Shown one piece after another: positions 8,183 to 19,700 of a stretch of DNA of 64,000 nucleotides (position 1 is its first letter; every line of letters starts with the position of its first letter). The translations under genes were made by a program, and so were the position numbers. The stretch spans positions 10,399 through 74,398 of the forward strand of contig URJI01000003.1 in NCBI GenBank assembly GCA_900548215.1, read 5' to 3'. This DNA comes from an uncultured Coprococcus sp. (lineage in GTDB: Bacteria > Bacillota > Clostridia > Lachnospirales > Lachnospiraceae). The notes below the pieces were generated by a model, which was not told where the DNA came from, ran no database searches, and worked only from the letters and a program-made list of their open reading frames with translations.

Positions 8183-9103
8183 CTATTTATTAAAATCCGA
8201 TACCGCCCTTATGGCAGCATCTGCAAGAATTATTCCTGATGACTTTGGCGAGAGTTTTCCAGGAATTCCCAAACTATGTCTGTAAGGTATTTCGTGCTCC
8301 TTACAATATTCAAAATCCACTCCGCCCGGCATTGATGCAATGTCTATTACCACCGCCCCGTTATGGAGCTGTGACAATATGTCTTCACACAGCACTTTGG
8401 CTGGAACCGTATTGAAACAGAAATCAACCTCTGACAAAATATGTCCATATATCGCCACATCCTCGAACGACATGACCTTGTAGCCACACAGAGCCGCATC
8501 ACTCCTCTGCTTTGGACGCCTTGCCATAACTATTACATCTGCTCCCCAGGATGCCAGCCTTTCGGCAATGATCCTGGCACATTTGCCAAATCCCGTCACC
8601 AGACACACACTTCCATCTATATTGATATCAGACAGCTCCTCTGCATCACATACCGCACCTTCTGCGGTTGCCACTGCATTTCTCTCTGCCACACCTTCAT
8701 CCGCAAGATAATCAAACACATAAGGACCACTTTCATTTGTATCAGACAAATATTTGCCTATTCCACCTCCAAACACAATGTCAAATTCCAGACTACACTC
8801 CAGAATACTGTTCACTGTGAGAAGTGTTCTGCCGTTGATAAATTCACCATCCCTGGTAACCGGAACTGGAAGAACAATTGCTTTCAGCCTATCCGTTGAA
8901 CAGGACGCACATTCACCCTCTATAAGTCTTCGAAATCCTACTCCCGACGCCCCTGATATGATGGTTACCGGTGAATGCCTCAGCAGATCGGCATCATATG
9001 GATCGAAATGAAACACATTGCTGCCATTTTCAGAAAGGCTCAGAGACATATAACAGCTTCGCCTGTCACCGCCAACCACATAGTATACACAATTCCTATC
9101 CAT
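8183..9103 (-). CDS. dpaA: Dipicolinate synthase subunit A
   Basis: About 306 residues. The N-terminal DpaA domain contains VVGGDRRS, and a Rossmann dehydrogenase domain follows (VTGFGKCARIIAERLASWGA), ending with the family signature DIASMPGGVDF. It is the catalytic reductase-like subunit of dipicolinate synthase. The ATG at 9103 gives the usual MDRN start; an in-frame GTG at 9115 is an alternative, and neither has an ideal ribosome site. It pairs with dpaB downstream and follows the carboxypeptidase gene. Late mother-cell expression is expected from the family, but no sigma-K or sigma-E promoter could be assigned. Confidence 0.93.
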   Translation of the reverse strand: MDRNCVYYVVGGDRRSCYMSLSLSENGSNVFHFDPYDADLLRHSPVTIISGASGVGFRRLIEGECASCSTDRLKAIVLPVPVTRDGEFINGRTLLTVNSILECSLEFDIVFGGGIGKYLSDTNESGPYVFDYLADEGVAERNAVATAEGAVCDAEELSDINIDGSVCLVTGFGKCARIIAERLASWGADVIVMARRPKQRSDAALCGYKVMSFEDVAIYGHILSEVDFCFNTVPAKVLCEDILSQLHNGAVVIDIASMPGGVDFEYCKEHEIPYRHSLGIPGKLSPKSSGIILADAAIRAVSDFNK

Positions 9104-9163
9104 ACCTTTGTGCACCGCCCTTATATCATTGATAATTTAAGATATGCCGAGGATCTGCAAATG

Positions 9164-10387
9164 TTACATAAAAGCGTTTTCAAAAACGCTTAGCAGCTCA
9201 TCCTTAATTCCTATATCGGGCAGATTCTCTTTGATATATACAGGTTCGATATCAATCAGCTTTCCATCTCTGTACACTCCAAGCCAGCCTACTATCTCAC
9301 CTGCAGTTATCGGAGCTGATACAGTATCTAAAATATCATATTTATAAATTATCTCATCATCCAATACCTGTTCATTTTCGGTACTACATATTGTAATATT
9401 CATATCGCAGACCGATGGGCATCTAGCAGTTCCCGCAGATTTTGAAGAAAATATGAGATTCAGATCTGGAGCTTTGGGAGCTGCAATTTCTGTATATGAA
9501 GCATTTTTCTCAGCATATGCGAGAAGCGTTCTTGAATCCTTCCATTTGTATGTCTTGTTATTCGGCCAGCCACATCCAAGCAGCGCCCATATGTATGTAT
9601 GTCCGTCATACTCCGCTGCACCTATATAGCAATAACCCGCATCACACGTAAATCCAGTCTTTCCAGACAGAGCTTCGTCTGACATGTCAAGAAATGCATT
9701 GTGGTTTGAGCAGGCAAATGACCGTGCACCGGAACTGTCCGAGAATGTATAGAATCTGGTTCTTGTAATTTCCAAAAATAAGTCACTCTTCGGAGATGTG
9801 ATAATACAATATCTCATGATCCTGGCAAGATCCTCAGCCGAAGTGCCGTGAATACCGCCCTCGTCCTGCGCATCCAGACCGTTCGGCGTGATAAAATATG
9901 TAGTCCTGCAGCCGATCTCTTTCGCCTTGGAATTCATCATATCCGCAAAATGCTGAACATCTCCGCCTATATGCTCTGCTATGACAACCGCAGCATCATT
10001 GTAACTTTCAAGCATCATTGCATACAGCATATCCTCAAGGTTGAAAATTTCTCCCTCACGCACGCCAAGCCTGACCTCAGGCATCTTTGCCGCATACGAC
10101 GATGCTATAACTGTATCTGCCAGATCTCCGCACTCAAGTGCAATTATACATGTGAGGATCTTGGTCGTACTTGCATTTGGATGGTGAACACTTCCATTTT
10201 TCTCATACAGGATATCTCCCGTCTCTCCGTCGATCAGAACTGCATTTTCCGCATAAAGTGACAGATCATCACCGGCATAGACATCATGCGGCATACCCGC
10301 AATAAAAAACGCCACAATATATAATATCACCACGATCAGGTCAGACAGATGATGCTTTATCCGTATTCTTTCAACCGATATATACAT
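9164..10387 (-). CDS. D-alanyl-D-alanine carboxypeptidase (DacF-like)
   Basis: The 407-residue S11-family penicillin-binding protein trims the terminal D-Ala of peptidoglycan stem peptides outside the membrane. An N-terminal signal/anchor (about residues 15-35, VVILYIVAFFIAG) precedes the catalytic motifs: SxxK in ASTTK, SxN in ESYND and KTG in SGKTGFT. The ATG at 10387 has AAAGGA in front. A C-terminal beta domain follows. The gene order scpA-scpB-dac, with dpaAB after it, makes a sporulation-linked DacF role plausible, but sequence alone does not separate it from a vegetative DacA. Confidence 0.9.
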   Translation of the reverse strand: MYISVERIRIKHHLSDLIVVILYIVAFFIAGMPHDVYAGDDLSLYAENAVLIDGETGDILYEKNGSVHHPNASTTKILTCIIALECGDLADTVIASSYAAKMPEVRLGVREGEIFNLEDMLYAMMLESYNDAAVVIAEHIGGDVQHFADMMNSKAKEIGCRTTYFITPNGLDAQDEGGIHGTSAEDLARIMRYCIITSPKSDLFLEITRTRFYTFSDSSGARSFACSNHNAFLDMSDEALSGKTGFTCDAGYCYIGAAEYDGHTYIWALLGCGWPNNKTYKWKDSRTLLAYAEKNASYTEIAAPKAPDLNLIFSSKSAGTARCPSVCDMNITICSTENEQVLDDEIIYKYDILDTVSAPITAGEIVGWLGVYRDGKLIDIEPVYIKENLPDIGIKDELLSVFENAFM

Positions 10388-10451
10388 ACATTTTCCTTTT
10401 TGTTGATCATGATATTATATTAGTGACGTTGTAATAAAATTACTCAATATT

Positions 10452-11261
10452 TTATTCTTCTGATGTAGTGTCAACGCTTAGAGTGAAGTCAGCCTCCTCG
10501 AGTGCCTCTTTCTTGAAATCTTCTATCTTGTCAGGACTTATAAGCGGAAGATCATTTGTTGATGAGACACCAAAGCATCTGAGAAACTCTTCTGTTGTTC
10601 CAAACATGATAGGCCTGCCCGGGGCATCAAGTCTTCCGACTTCCTGCACAAGATTGTATTCGATGAGCTTGTTTATCGCATGAACACAGGATACTCCTCT
10701 GATGGCTTCTATCTCGGGTCTGGTTATAGGCTGCTTGTATGCTATGATAGACAATGTCTCAAGCACCACATCTGTAAGGGAAAGTTTCTTTGGTGTGTTG
10801 ACTATCTTAGCCAATACCCCATAATATTCATTTCTGGTACAAAGCTGCAGTGATCCGTCAAGATCAATTATCTTGATTCCCCTGTCGCTGTTGTTGTAGT
10901 TATATACTACATTCTCAAGCTGCTTTGTAAGTTTGCGCTTGTCCATCTCAAAAGCAGTTGCCAGCCTGTCAATAGATACAGATTCTCCAACTGAGAAAAG
11001 TATAGCCTCAAGTGCAGATGTCAGATACTCATCACTGTACTCTTTAAATTGTGGCTCCTGGTCTGCCTCTTCATTCTCTGATGAATCATTATTCTCTGAT
11101 TTCTGAACGGCTATATCTGTTTTGTCCGCAATATCTATATTGTCCGTGTTATCTGCAGTGTTTGCACTATCTGCGTTGTCTGTAGCTGTATTGTTTGTAG
11201 TGTCTGTGTTATCTGCAGTTGATACATTCTGATCTTCGTTCTGTAACTCTTCGTTGTTCAT
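10452..11261 (-). CDS. scpB: Segregation and condensation protein B with long acidic N-terminus
   Basis: The 269-residue protein is the kleisin-associated winged-helix subunit of the SMC-ScpAB condensin. The conserved part starts near residue 77 (EYLTSALEAILFSVGE) and contains IIAYKQPITRPEIEAIRG. The first about 75 residues are low-complexity Asn/Thr/Asp/Ala sequence and make the protein longer than the usual about 190. The ATG at 11261 is chosen because GAGGT precedes it, 16 bp after the scpA stop; an upstream in-frame start would overlap scpA. It is cotranscribed with scpA. Confidence 0.93.
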   Translation of the reverse strand: MNNEELQNEDQNVSTADNTDTTNNTATDNADSANTADNTDNIDIADKTDIAVQKSENNDSSENEEADQEPQFKEYSDEYLTSALEAILFSVGESVSIDRLATAFEMDKRKLTKQLENVVYNYNNSDRGIKIIDLDGSLQLCTRNEYYGVLAKIVNTPKKLSLTDVVLETLSIIAYKQPITRPEIEAIRGVSCVHAINKLIEYNLVQEVGRLDAPGRPIMFGTTEEFLRCFGVSSTNDLPLISPDKIEDFKKEALEEADFTLSVDTTSEE

Positions 11262-11277
11262 CGTAACCTCATCCAAT

Positions 11278-12036
11278 CTATATAGTATCCAGAGAGTCGA
11301 TAATAATCTCTCCAAATATCTCTTCCTGCCTTATAGTAATAGCACCAATCTTCATAAGCTCCAAAATGGCAAGGAAAGTGACTATCACATTCATCTTCGA
11401 TGCCTGCATCTCAAGCAAAGTTCTGAAGTTTATTCCTTCAAGACCTCTGACCTGTTCCCTGATCTCCGCCATCTTTTCCTCAAGTGATATCTCTTCTCTC
11501 TCTATCTCCTTGAATTTGCTTCGGATAGGATCAACCTTATCAACCTGCTTTCTCATAACTGATTTGAAAATCTCATTCAGCTTCTCAAGATCTATATCTG
11601 CCTTTGATATCAGTTCATATGGATCGACATCCTGCTTGACATTCTTTACCTCTGCGGGTATCGTCGCCTTTTTGAAAAGCATCTTATTACCCTCTAGTTC
11701 AAGATCCTTCAACTCACTGGCAGCATACTTATACATCTTATACTCAAGAAGTCGTCTGACGAGTTCTTCTCTTGGATCATCCTCGTCTTCCTCTTCCTCC
11801 TCATCCTTAGGCAGAAGCATCTTGGATTTGATCTTGATAAGTGTTGCTGCCATGACAAGGAACTCGCTCATAATATCGAGATCCTCTTCTTCCATGTTGT
11901 TCACATAGTCAAGATACTGCTCTGTAATACTGACAATCGGTATATCATATATATTAACTTTATTCTTCTCAATCAAATGTAACAGAAGATCCAATGGCCC
12001 TTCGAATACATTCAGCTTTACGTCTATAGCAGACAT
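11278..12036 (-). CDS. scpA: Segregation and condensation protein A
   Basis: The 252-residue kleisin subunit of the bacterial condensin bridges the SMC heads and binds ScpB. The typical N-terminus reads VKLNVFEGPLDLLLHLIEK, an acidic linker (DEEEEEDEDDPREE) lies mid-protein, and the C-terminal winged helix contains IVTFLAILELMK. The ATG at 12036 has GAGGT seven bases upstream; a TTG two codons earlier is too close to that site. Confidence 0.95.
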   Translation of the reverse strand: MSAIDVKLNVFEGPLDLLLHLIEKNKVNIYDIPIVSITEQYLDYVNNMEEEDLDIMSEFLVMAATLIKIKSKMLLPKDEEEEEDEDDPREELVRRLLEYKMYKYAASELKDLELEGNKMLFKKATIPAEVKNVKQDVDPYELISKADIDLEKLNEIFKSVMRKQVDKVDPIRSKFKEIEREEISLEEKMAEIREQVRGLEGINFRTLLEMQASKMNVIVTFLAILELMKIGAITIRQEEIFGEIIIDSLDTI

Positions 12037-12082
12037 CAGCAAAACCTCATTTGTTTATTTTTATGCCATGCCATTGCACGAC

Positions 12083-12115
12083 AAATGTCTAAGGCATGAA
12101 ACACCTTAGACATTT
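12083..12115 (-). terminator. Terminator between spoIVA and scpA
   Basis: Perfect 12-bp arms (AAATGTCTAAGG / CCTTAGACATTT) enclose a 9-nt loop, 28 bp after the spoIVA stop. The T-run is weak on the minus strand, so termination may be partial. Confidence 0.6.
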
Positions 12116-12143
12116 TAACATAGCAAAGCATCAATATGCAATC

Positions 12144-13610
12144 TTATATTATGATGCACACCATTCCGCCATTTCCATCATTTACAATCTTCTCCATGGT
12201 GTTCTGAAGTTTATGCTGGCTCTCAGCACCTATCTTGCTCACCTTAGTATTAAGGCCATCATCCACAAGCTGCTCTATCGTCTTGCCAAATATATTTACA
12301 TTCCATATATTTCCATCTTCACTGTTGTCGGAGATATAAGTGACCAGATCATCTGCCTGTTCCTTGGTTCCAACTAGAGGCATAATCTCCGTGCTGACAT
12401 TTGCCTTGATCATGTTTACTGATGGTGCACTTGCCGTTATCCTGACTCCAAATTTACTTCCCGTCTTTACCACTTCCGGAACCCCAAGCTGTATATTGTC
12501 CCTGTCCGGCATGACAAGTCCATACCCATTGGATTTCACCTGTTCCATTGCTCCCATTATATTCATACAGAAGTTCTTATTGCCCGACATCTGCTTAAGT
12601 TCTGTTATGAAGTCATATTCATTTGTAATGTCAGCTCCCATCATCTCTGAAAGCATCTGATAATAGAAGCTGCTATTAATATCAACCGATACATACACCT
12701 TGCCATCTGCCATATTGATATTATTGCATCTGTAGCTATTCACATACGAATTTTCCGGAAATTCTATATCATCGATATCCCTGAGACAATTCACCATGGC
12801 ATTTATATGTGCTGCATCACATATCACACTATTTTTCACCTCATTGCTTTCATCTGCAACCTCAAGCCACTTAGGAATATCAAAATACACAGCAGTAACC
12901 GGAAAACTCATCAAAAGTTCAGAAAATATGTATGTAATATCGGAGTCACTCAGCTGCTCTATATTTACCGGAATCACACTGGCTCCATATGTATCTGAAA
13001 GCTCACTTGACAAAGCCTTTGCCTGACTGCCAGATGGTTTATCTGTATTTAATAATACAACAAATGGTTTTCCTATACCTTTTAATTCCTCAATCGTCTT
13101 CGCTTCAGCATCAATATAGCTTTCTCTTGGCAAATCACCAAAGCTTCCATCAGTTGTCACAACTATACCAACCGTAGAATGATTGTTTATAACCTTACTG
13201 GTTCCAATCTCAGCCGCCTTTGAAAATGGAATATCATAATCAAACCACGGTGTTCTCACCATACGCTCCCTGCCATCTTCAAGCTGTCCCTCAGCATCTT
13301 TCACAACATATCCAACACAGTCGATCATCTTGATCTTCATATCAATATTGCCACCAACATTTATTGATACCGCGTCCTTTGGTATGAATTTCGGTTCTGT
13401 TGTCATGATGGTCTTCCCCGCAGCAGATTGTGGAAGCTCATCCTGAGCCAATTCTCTGTCATTCTCATTTGATATGTGTGGTATAACCATCTGACTCATA
13501 AATCTTTTTATGAATGTTGATTTTCCAGTTCTCACCGGCCCAACAACACCTATGTATATCTCTCCATTTGTCCTGGCGCTGATATCTTGATATACCTGAT
13601 ACTCCTCCAT
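12144..13610 (-). CDS. spoIVA: Stage IV sporulation protein A (spore coat ATPase)
   Basis: The 488-residue protein matches SpoIVA in length and along its whole sequence. A P-loop GPVRTGKST at residues 24-32 powers ATP-driven polymerisation at the forespore surface; QSAAGKTIMTTEPKF and IDCVGYVVKDAEGQLEDGRE are family signatures. It forms the base layer on which the coat assembles. AGGAGG immediately before the ATG at 13610 decides the start, and a longer in-frame reading has no such site. In B. subtilis it lies just downstream of der-gpsA; here a 10.8-kb adhesin gene separates it from gpsA. Confidence 0.96.
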   Translation of the reverse strand: MEEYQVYQDISARTNGEIYIGVVGPVRTGKSTFIKRFMSQMVIPHISNENDRELAQDELPQSAAGKTIMTTEPKFIPKDAVSINVGGNIDMKIKMIDCVGYVVKDAEGQLEDGRERMVRTPWFDYDIPFSKAAEIGTSKVINNHSTVGIVVTTDGSFGDLPRESYIDAEAKTIEELKGIGKPFVVLLNTDKPSGSQAKALSSELSDTYGASVIPVNIEQLSDSDITYIFSELLMSFPVTAVYFDIPKWLEVADESNEVKNSVICDAAHINAMVNCLRDIDDIEFPENSYVNSYRCNNINMADGKVYVSVDINSSFYYQMLSEMMGADITNEYDFITELKQMSGNKNFCMNIMGAMEQVKSNGYGLVMPDRDNIQLGVPEVVKTGSKFGVRITASAPSVNMIKANVSTEIMPLVGTKEQADDLVTYISDNSEDGNIWNVNIFGKTIEQLVDDGLNTKVSKIGAESQHKLQNTMEKIVNDGNGGMVCIII

Positions 13611-13723
13611 ATGACCTCCTATACACGAATTTTGTTCACATAATATTGTTATGGTATACAAATCATGTTGCTAATCAAGTTTCCTATATATAAGTTATGT
13701 CTCAAGGCCTGATTTTATGTATA

Positions 13724-13760
13724 AAAAATGCCCATCCATAGTCACCTATGAATGGGCATC
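13724..13760 (-). terminator. Terminator of the giant Cna_B gene
   Basis: Fourteen-base arms starting ATGCCCAT and ending ATGGGCAT (13729-13742 / 13747-13760, one mismatch) are followed on the minus strand by six T. This is a classic intrinsic terminator, 31 bp past the stop of the 10.8-kb gene and ahead of spoIVA. Confidence 0.85.
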
Positions 13761-13790
13761 TTAACTTTGATAATGAAACCTCAATAATAA

Positions 13791-16700
13791 TTACTGATTG
13801 CTCTGCTTATCCTTTTTTCTCTTGTATATTACTATACATCCACATCCGCCAAGGCTGACGAAAAGAATCAATGCAATCGGTATAATCGGAACCTGATCTC
13901 CTGTATCAGGATGATGCTTGTCCTCTGTTGTTACTTCTGTTGTCTGCGTGGTTTCAGTTGTCTGAGTCGTTTCTGTCGTCTCAGTTGTCTCAGTTGTCTC
14001 AGTCGTTTCAGTTGTCTGCGTGGTTTCAGTTGTCTCAGTTGTCTCAGTTGTTTCAGTTGTTTCAGTTGTCTCAGTCGTTGTTGTCTTCTTATCAACCATT
14101 GTTATAGTGACAACTGTATCCTCTCCGGCTGCAACCTTATCATCAGATACTGTAAATTCTATATCTTTGGCAAGGTCATATCCAGATGGAGCCTTGATCT
14201 CTCTGAGCGTATATGTCTGACCGGCTGCCAGAACACCTACGATCTCATAACTGTGTCCATCTGTTATCCACTCATCAACCATCTTTCCGTCAGCATCCTC
14301 AAGTCTGAGTGTAGCACCCTTTAATGGAACTCCATCCTCATCCACCTTATCAAATAAATATTTGACTGTTGGCTCAAGCCATGTAATATTGCCATTATTA
14401 TCAATAATAACAGTAGCCTTACCTGAATCTGGATTCACTCCACTGTCAAATGAATCAACAATCACATTGCCATTATCATCTTTTATGAACTTGATCGAGA
14501 TAGGCTTTTCAGATACATAATATCCATCTGGAGACTGTATCTCCTTTATAACGTACTCTGTATCTACGAGTATTCCTTCAAACTTAAGCTCACCATTCTC
14601 ATCCGTAGTGGCCTTAGCTATCAGCTCATCCTCACCGTTCTCATCTTTCTTATAAAGTCCATATACCGAATTAGGAAGCTTGACTCCATTATCTTCTTCA
14701 GAAACCTTAGATATCTTAATATCTGTTCTTGGAAGATCGTTCACAAGTGTATTATTTTCAACACCGTTAAGTGATGCTGGCTCTTCGCTGTCTGCTGTGA
14801 CTTCCGCAGTGTAAACCGTGTCATCAATGATGTAACCGCCCTCAGCCGACTTCTCCTTTATCAGATATGTTCCTGTCTTAAGATTGTCAAATACTACAGT
14901 ACCACCTACGCTCTTAGCTGTCGCTATCTCATTTGCCAAATCAGTATCGTCTGCGCTGTAAAGTGCAAATTCTACTCCGTCAAGCATCTTAAGATCATCT
15001 GCATTCTCAGCACATGACTCTTTATACAGACCAGCTTTTGTGAAGCTGATAGATCCAAGTCTGTATGTATCTACAAACTGAACATCTGTATCCTTGCCAT
15101 TTGTAAGTCTGATAGATGGTGTCTTGTCACCGTCGCCATCTGTACCGTCCACAGTGTATGTAACGCTTACAGCAGATCCGTCGTAAGTGTATGCTGTCTC
15201 TTCAACCGTATATCTGCCGTTTGGCACATTTACAAGCATTATCTCATACTTGCCATTTCCAAGGTCTTTTACATCTGGATCTGTAAGTTTTATCGTCTTG
15301 CTGTATCCGTTATCTCCTGTGACATTAAATGTGATATTGTGTGCCACATCATCAGGGGCAACATCACCATTTATTGTCTTTGTAAGCTTGATATTGTTCG
15401 GCTTGTATGTATTTGTGATGTCATATCCATCAACTGATGCATAATAACCTGTAACAGGAGTTTCCTCAACTGTGTATACAATCTTCTGACCATCCTTGTA
15501 CTCATCAAGATTGTCAAATTCGTACTTCCAGTCACCTGCAGCTGTCACTGTCTTAGAATCAACTACCTGACCATCTGCAAGAAGCTTAACTGTAATCTCA
15601 TCAGGTCTCTGATTGTCTCTGTTGTTGTCGTCATCCCATGTCTTGATACCACTGACTGATACCTTTGATGGTATGTGTGTGTTTTCAACCTCAAACTCAC
15701 CATTGTCTATAAACCGTAAATCTGTTGAGTAACCGTCGATAGTTGTAAGCTCTTTTACTCTATATACTATCGTATTACCGGCCTTCTTCTCATCAAGACC
15801 CGACCATGTTGTAGTCCAGTTGTTTGATTCGCTGAGTGTAGTTTCAGAACCGGCTACACGGTTGCCATCTGCAAGAAGTACCACTTTGACAGAAGGAGCT
15901 CTCTTTCCGTCCTGGTTATCCGCATCATTCCAGACCTTAGTAACCTTTACACTGGTCTTGCCTGGCGTATAGCTGTTCTTGATATCATAGCCTGTAACCT
16001 CAGATGAATAATCTGCGACCTCATTCTCTGATATCGTGTATTTGATCTTTTGACCATTACTGTACTTTGGAAGATCTGTAAAGCTGTACTTCCAATTGCC
16101 TGAAGCATCAGGCTCTACAACCTTATCTGCATACTTCACACCGTCTGCCAAAAGGTTGACTTTGATACTTTCTGGTCTCTTGCCATCCTGATTGTCTGCA
16201 TCATCCCAGGTCTTTGTTCCTGAAATCGTTATCTTCTCTGGTGTGTAGCTGTTCGTGATTATGAAACTGTTTGGTCCGTCCTCACTTACAACTGATGTAT
16301 ACTCACCGAGGCTGCCAACCTCTTTGACTGTATATACTATAGTCTGTCCGGCTTTCTTCTCATCAAGATCTGTCCATGTATATGTCCAGCCCATCGCCTC
16401 TGTAAGAGCTACAGCTTCGCCATATGCAACGCCGTCTGCATAGAGCTGAACGTTAACTGTCTCAAATCTCTTGCCGTCCCTGTTGTTGTCATCATCCCAG
16501 ATCTTGCTGACCTTAACCATGGTCTTGCCTGGTGTGTAACTGTTCTTGATGTTATAGCCTGTAACCTCTGCTGTATATCCATCTACGTTATCTTCTGTTA
16601 CAGTGTATACGATCTTCTGACCGTTACTATACTTTGGAAGATCTGTAAAGCTGTACTTCCAGTTGCCTGAAGCATCAGGCTCAACAACCTTGTCTGCATA

Positions 16701-19700
16701 CTTCACACCATCTGCATAAAGATTGACTTTGATACTCTCTGGTCTCTTGCCATCCTGATTGTCTGCATCATCCCAGGTCTTTGTTCCTGAAATCGTTATC
16801 TTCTCTGGTGTGTAGCTGTTCGTGATTATGAAACTGTTTGGTCCGTCCTCACTTACAACTGATGTATACTCACCGAGGCTGCCAACCTCTTTGACTGTAT
16901 ATACTATAGTCTGTCCGGCTTTCTTCTCATCAAGATCCGTCCATGCATATACCCAGTCCGTCGCCTCTGTAAGAGTTACAACATCGCCATATGCAACGCC
17001 GTCTGCATAGAGCTGAACGCTAACTGTCTCTAATCTCTTTCCGTCCCTGTTGTCATCATCATCCCAGACCTTGCCAACCTTAACCATTGTCTTGCCCGGT
17101 GTGTAACTGTTCTTGATGTTATATCCTGTAACCTCTGCTGTATATCCCTCTACATTATCTTCTGATACAGTGTATACGATCTTCTGACCGTTATTGTACT
17201 TTGGAAGATCCGTAAAGCTGTAATTCCAGTTGCCTGAAGCATCAGGCTCCACATCCTTGCTTGCATACTTTATGCCATCTGCATAGAGATTAACCTTTAT
17301 GCTGGTTGGTCTTGTTCCATCCTGATTATCGCCATCATCCCAGGTCTTTGTTCCACTGATATCGATCGTCTCAGGTGTGTGTCTATTGGTTATCGTATAA
17401 CCATTCTCAGCATCACCGGTTATATCTGTGTCATATCCAGCAACAGCATCCTCAGTTACGGTGTATGTGATTTTGTGACCATTCTCATATTTTGGAAGAC
17501 CGGTAAATGTAAACTCCCAATTATCCGCTGCTGTAATGGTCTTAGATTTCTTCTTCACGCCATTTGCAAGCAGGTTGACAGTGATACTTTCGTCTCTCAT
17601 ACCATCCTGGTTATCTGCATCATCCCATACCTTTGTACCGCTGACCTGCGTTGTCTCCGGTACATAGCTGTTTGTGATGACAAATCCATCTGCCATATTG
17701 CCTGTAGGTTCACCTGATGTGTATCCCTCAGGAACCTCAGTCTCCTTTACGGTATATATGATCTTCTGTCCTGCACTATATATTGCAAGATTATCCCAGG
17801 TATAAGTCCATCCGTCATCTGCTGTCAATGTGATCTCTTCTCCAACAGGAGTTCCATCTGCATAGAGCTGAACCTTTATACTGCCCGGTCTCTTGCCGTC
17901 CTGATTATCCGCATCGTCCCAGTTCTTTGTAACTGATATACTTGTCTTACCAGGTGTGTAACTATTTGTTACATTGTATCCATCTATTGCTGTTGAATAA
18001 TTTTCAACTGCGTCCTCTGTGATCGTGTATACGATCTCCTGCTTGTTGCTGTATTTTGGAAGATCTGTGAAGCTGTACTTCCAGTTACCAGAAGCATCTG
18101 GCTCTACCTTTTTGCTTGCATACTTTACACCATCTGCAAACAGGTTGATATTTATGCTCTCAGGTCTCTTGCCATCCTGATTATCTGCGTCATCCCATGT
18201 CTTTGTTCCGCTAATCGCTATCTTCTCAGGTGTATAGCTGTTCGTGATCACAAATCCGTCTTCTGCGCTTCCAGTTGTCTCAGAAGTATAATCTCCAAGA
18301 TCACTTATCTCCTTTACAGTGTATGTGATCTTGTTACCATTCTTGTTGACATCAAGTCCTGTCCATGTATGCGCCCAGTTGTTGTCATCGCTCAGTTCAG
18401 CTTCTGAATCAGTTATAACATCCCCATCAGCAAGAAGAACAACCTTGACCTTGTCTGATCTCTTGCCATCCTGATTGTCTGCATCAACCCATTTCTTTGT
18501 GACAGAAATCTGAGTTTTCTTAGGTGAATAGGTATTCTTGATGTTGTATCCGGAAACAGCCGTATCATATCCTTCAACATTTTCCTCTGATACTGTATAA
18601 GTTATCAAAGTTCCATCATTATATTTTGGAAGATCTGCAAAGCTGTATGTCCAATTGCCATCAGCATCAGGTGTTACTTCTTTGCTGGCTGTCTTTACAC
18701 CATTTGCAAGAAGATTGACTGTGATGCTGCCAGGTCTTGTTCCATCCTGATTATTACCGTCATCCCAGGTCTTTGTTCCACTTACATCAATTGTCTCAGG
18801 TGTATAACTGTTCGTAATGGTAAATCCATCCGTCATATTGCCTGTAGGTTCACCTGATGTGTATCCCTCAGGAATCTCAGTCTCCTTCACTGTATACGCA
18901 ATATTATGACCAGCCTTCTTTACTGCAAGACCAGACCATGTATATGTCCAGCCATCGTCTGCTGTCAAAGTGATCTCTTCTCCAACAGGAGAACCATCAG
19001 CGTAGAGCTGAACCTTTATGCTCTCAGGTCTCTTGCCATCCTGATTATTCGCATCGTCCCAGTTCTTTGTCACTGATACGCTAGTCTTACCAGGTGTATA
19101 ACTGTTTGTTACATTGTATCCGTCTATTGCTGTTGAATAGTTTTCAACTGCATCCTCTGTAATCGTATATACGATCACCTGCTTATTGCTGTATTTTGGA
19201 AGATCTGTGAAGCTGTACTTCCAATTGCCTGAAGCATCAGGCTCTACCTTCTTGCTTGCATACTTTACACCATTTGCAAGAAGATTGACTGTGATACTGC
19301 CAGGTCTTGTTCCATCCTGGTTGTCACCATCACTCCATGTCTTTGTTCCACTGATATTGATGGTCTCAGGTGTATGCTTGTTCAAGATATCATATCCTGT
19401 AATCTCAGCATCGTATCCTGTAACCGCATCTTCCTTGACGCTGTACTTTATCTCATTGCCAGCCGAATCATACTTAGGAAGGCCTGTAAAACTGTATGTC
19501 CACTCTCCTGTAATAGCATCTGGTGTCACAGCAACATTGTCCACCTCATCATCGCCATTCATCAGACGGACTGTGATGTTCTCTGGTCTCATGCCATCCT
19601 GATCATCAGCATCATCCCATGTCTTTGTTCCACGGATGTCGACAAGCTCTTCATACTTGTTTACAAATGTTATAGCAGTTATATCCCCATCGATAACCGT

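Noticed and set aside
13611..13790. Sigma-E promoter for spoIVA
   Set aside because: A CATAACAAT-like -10 is present near 13,643, but no convincing -35 at the right distance, so it was not listed.
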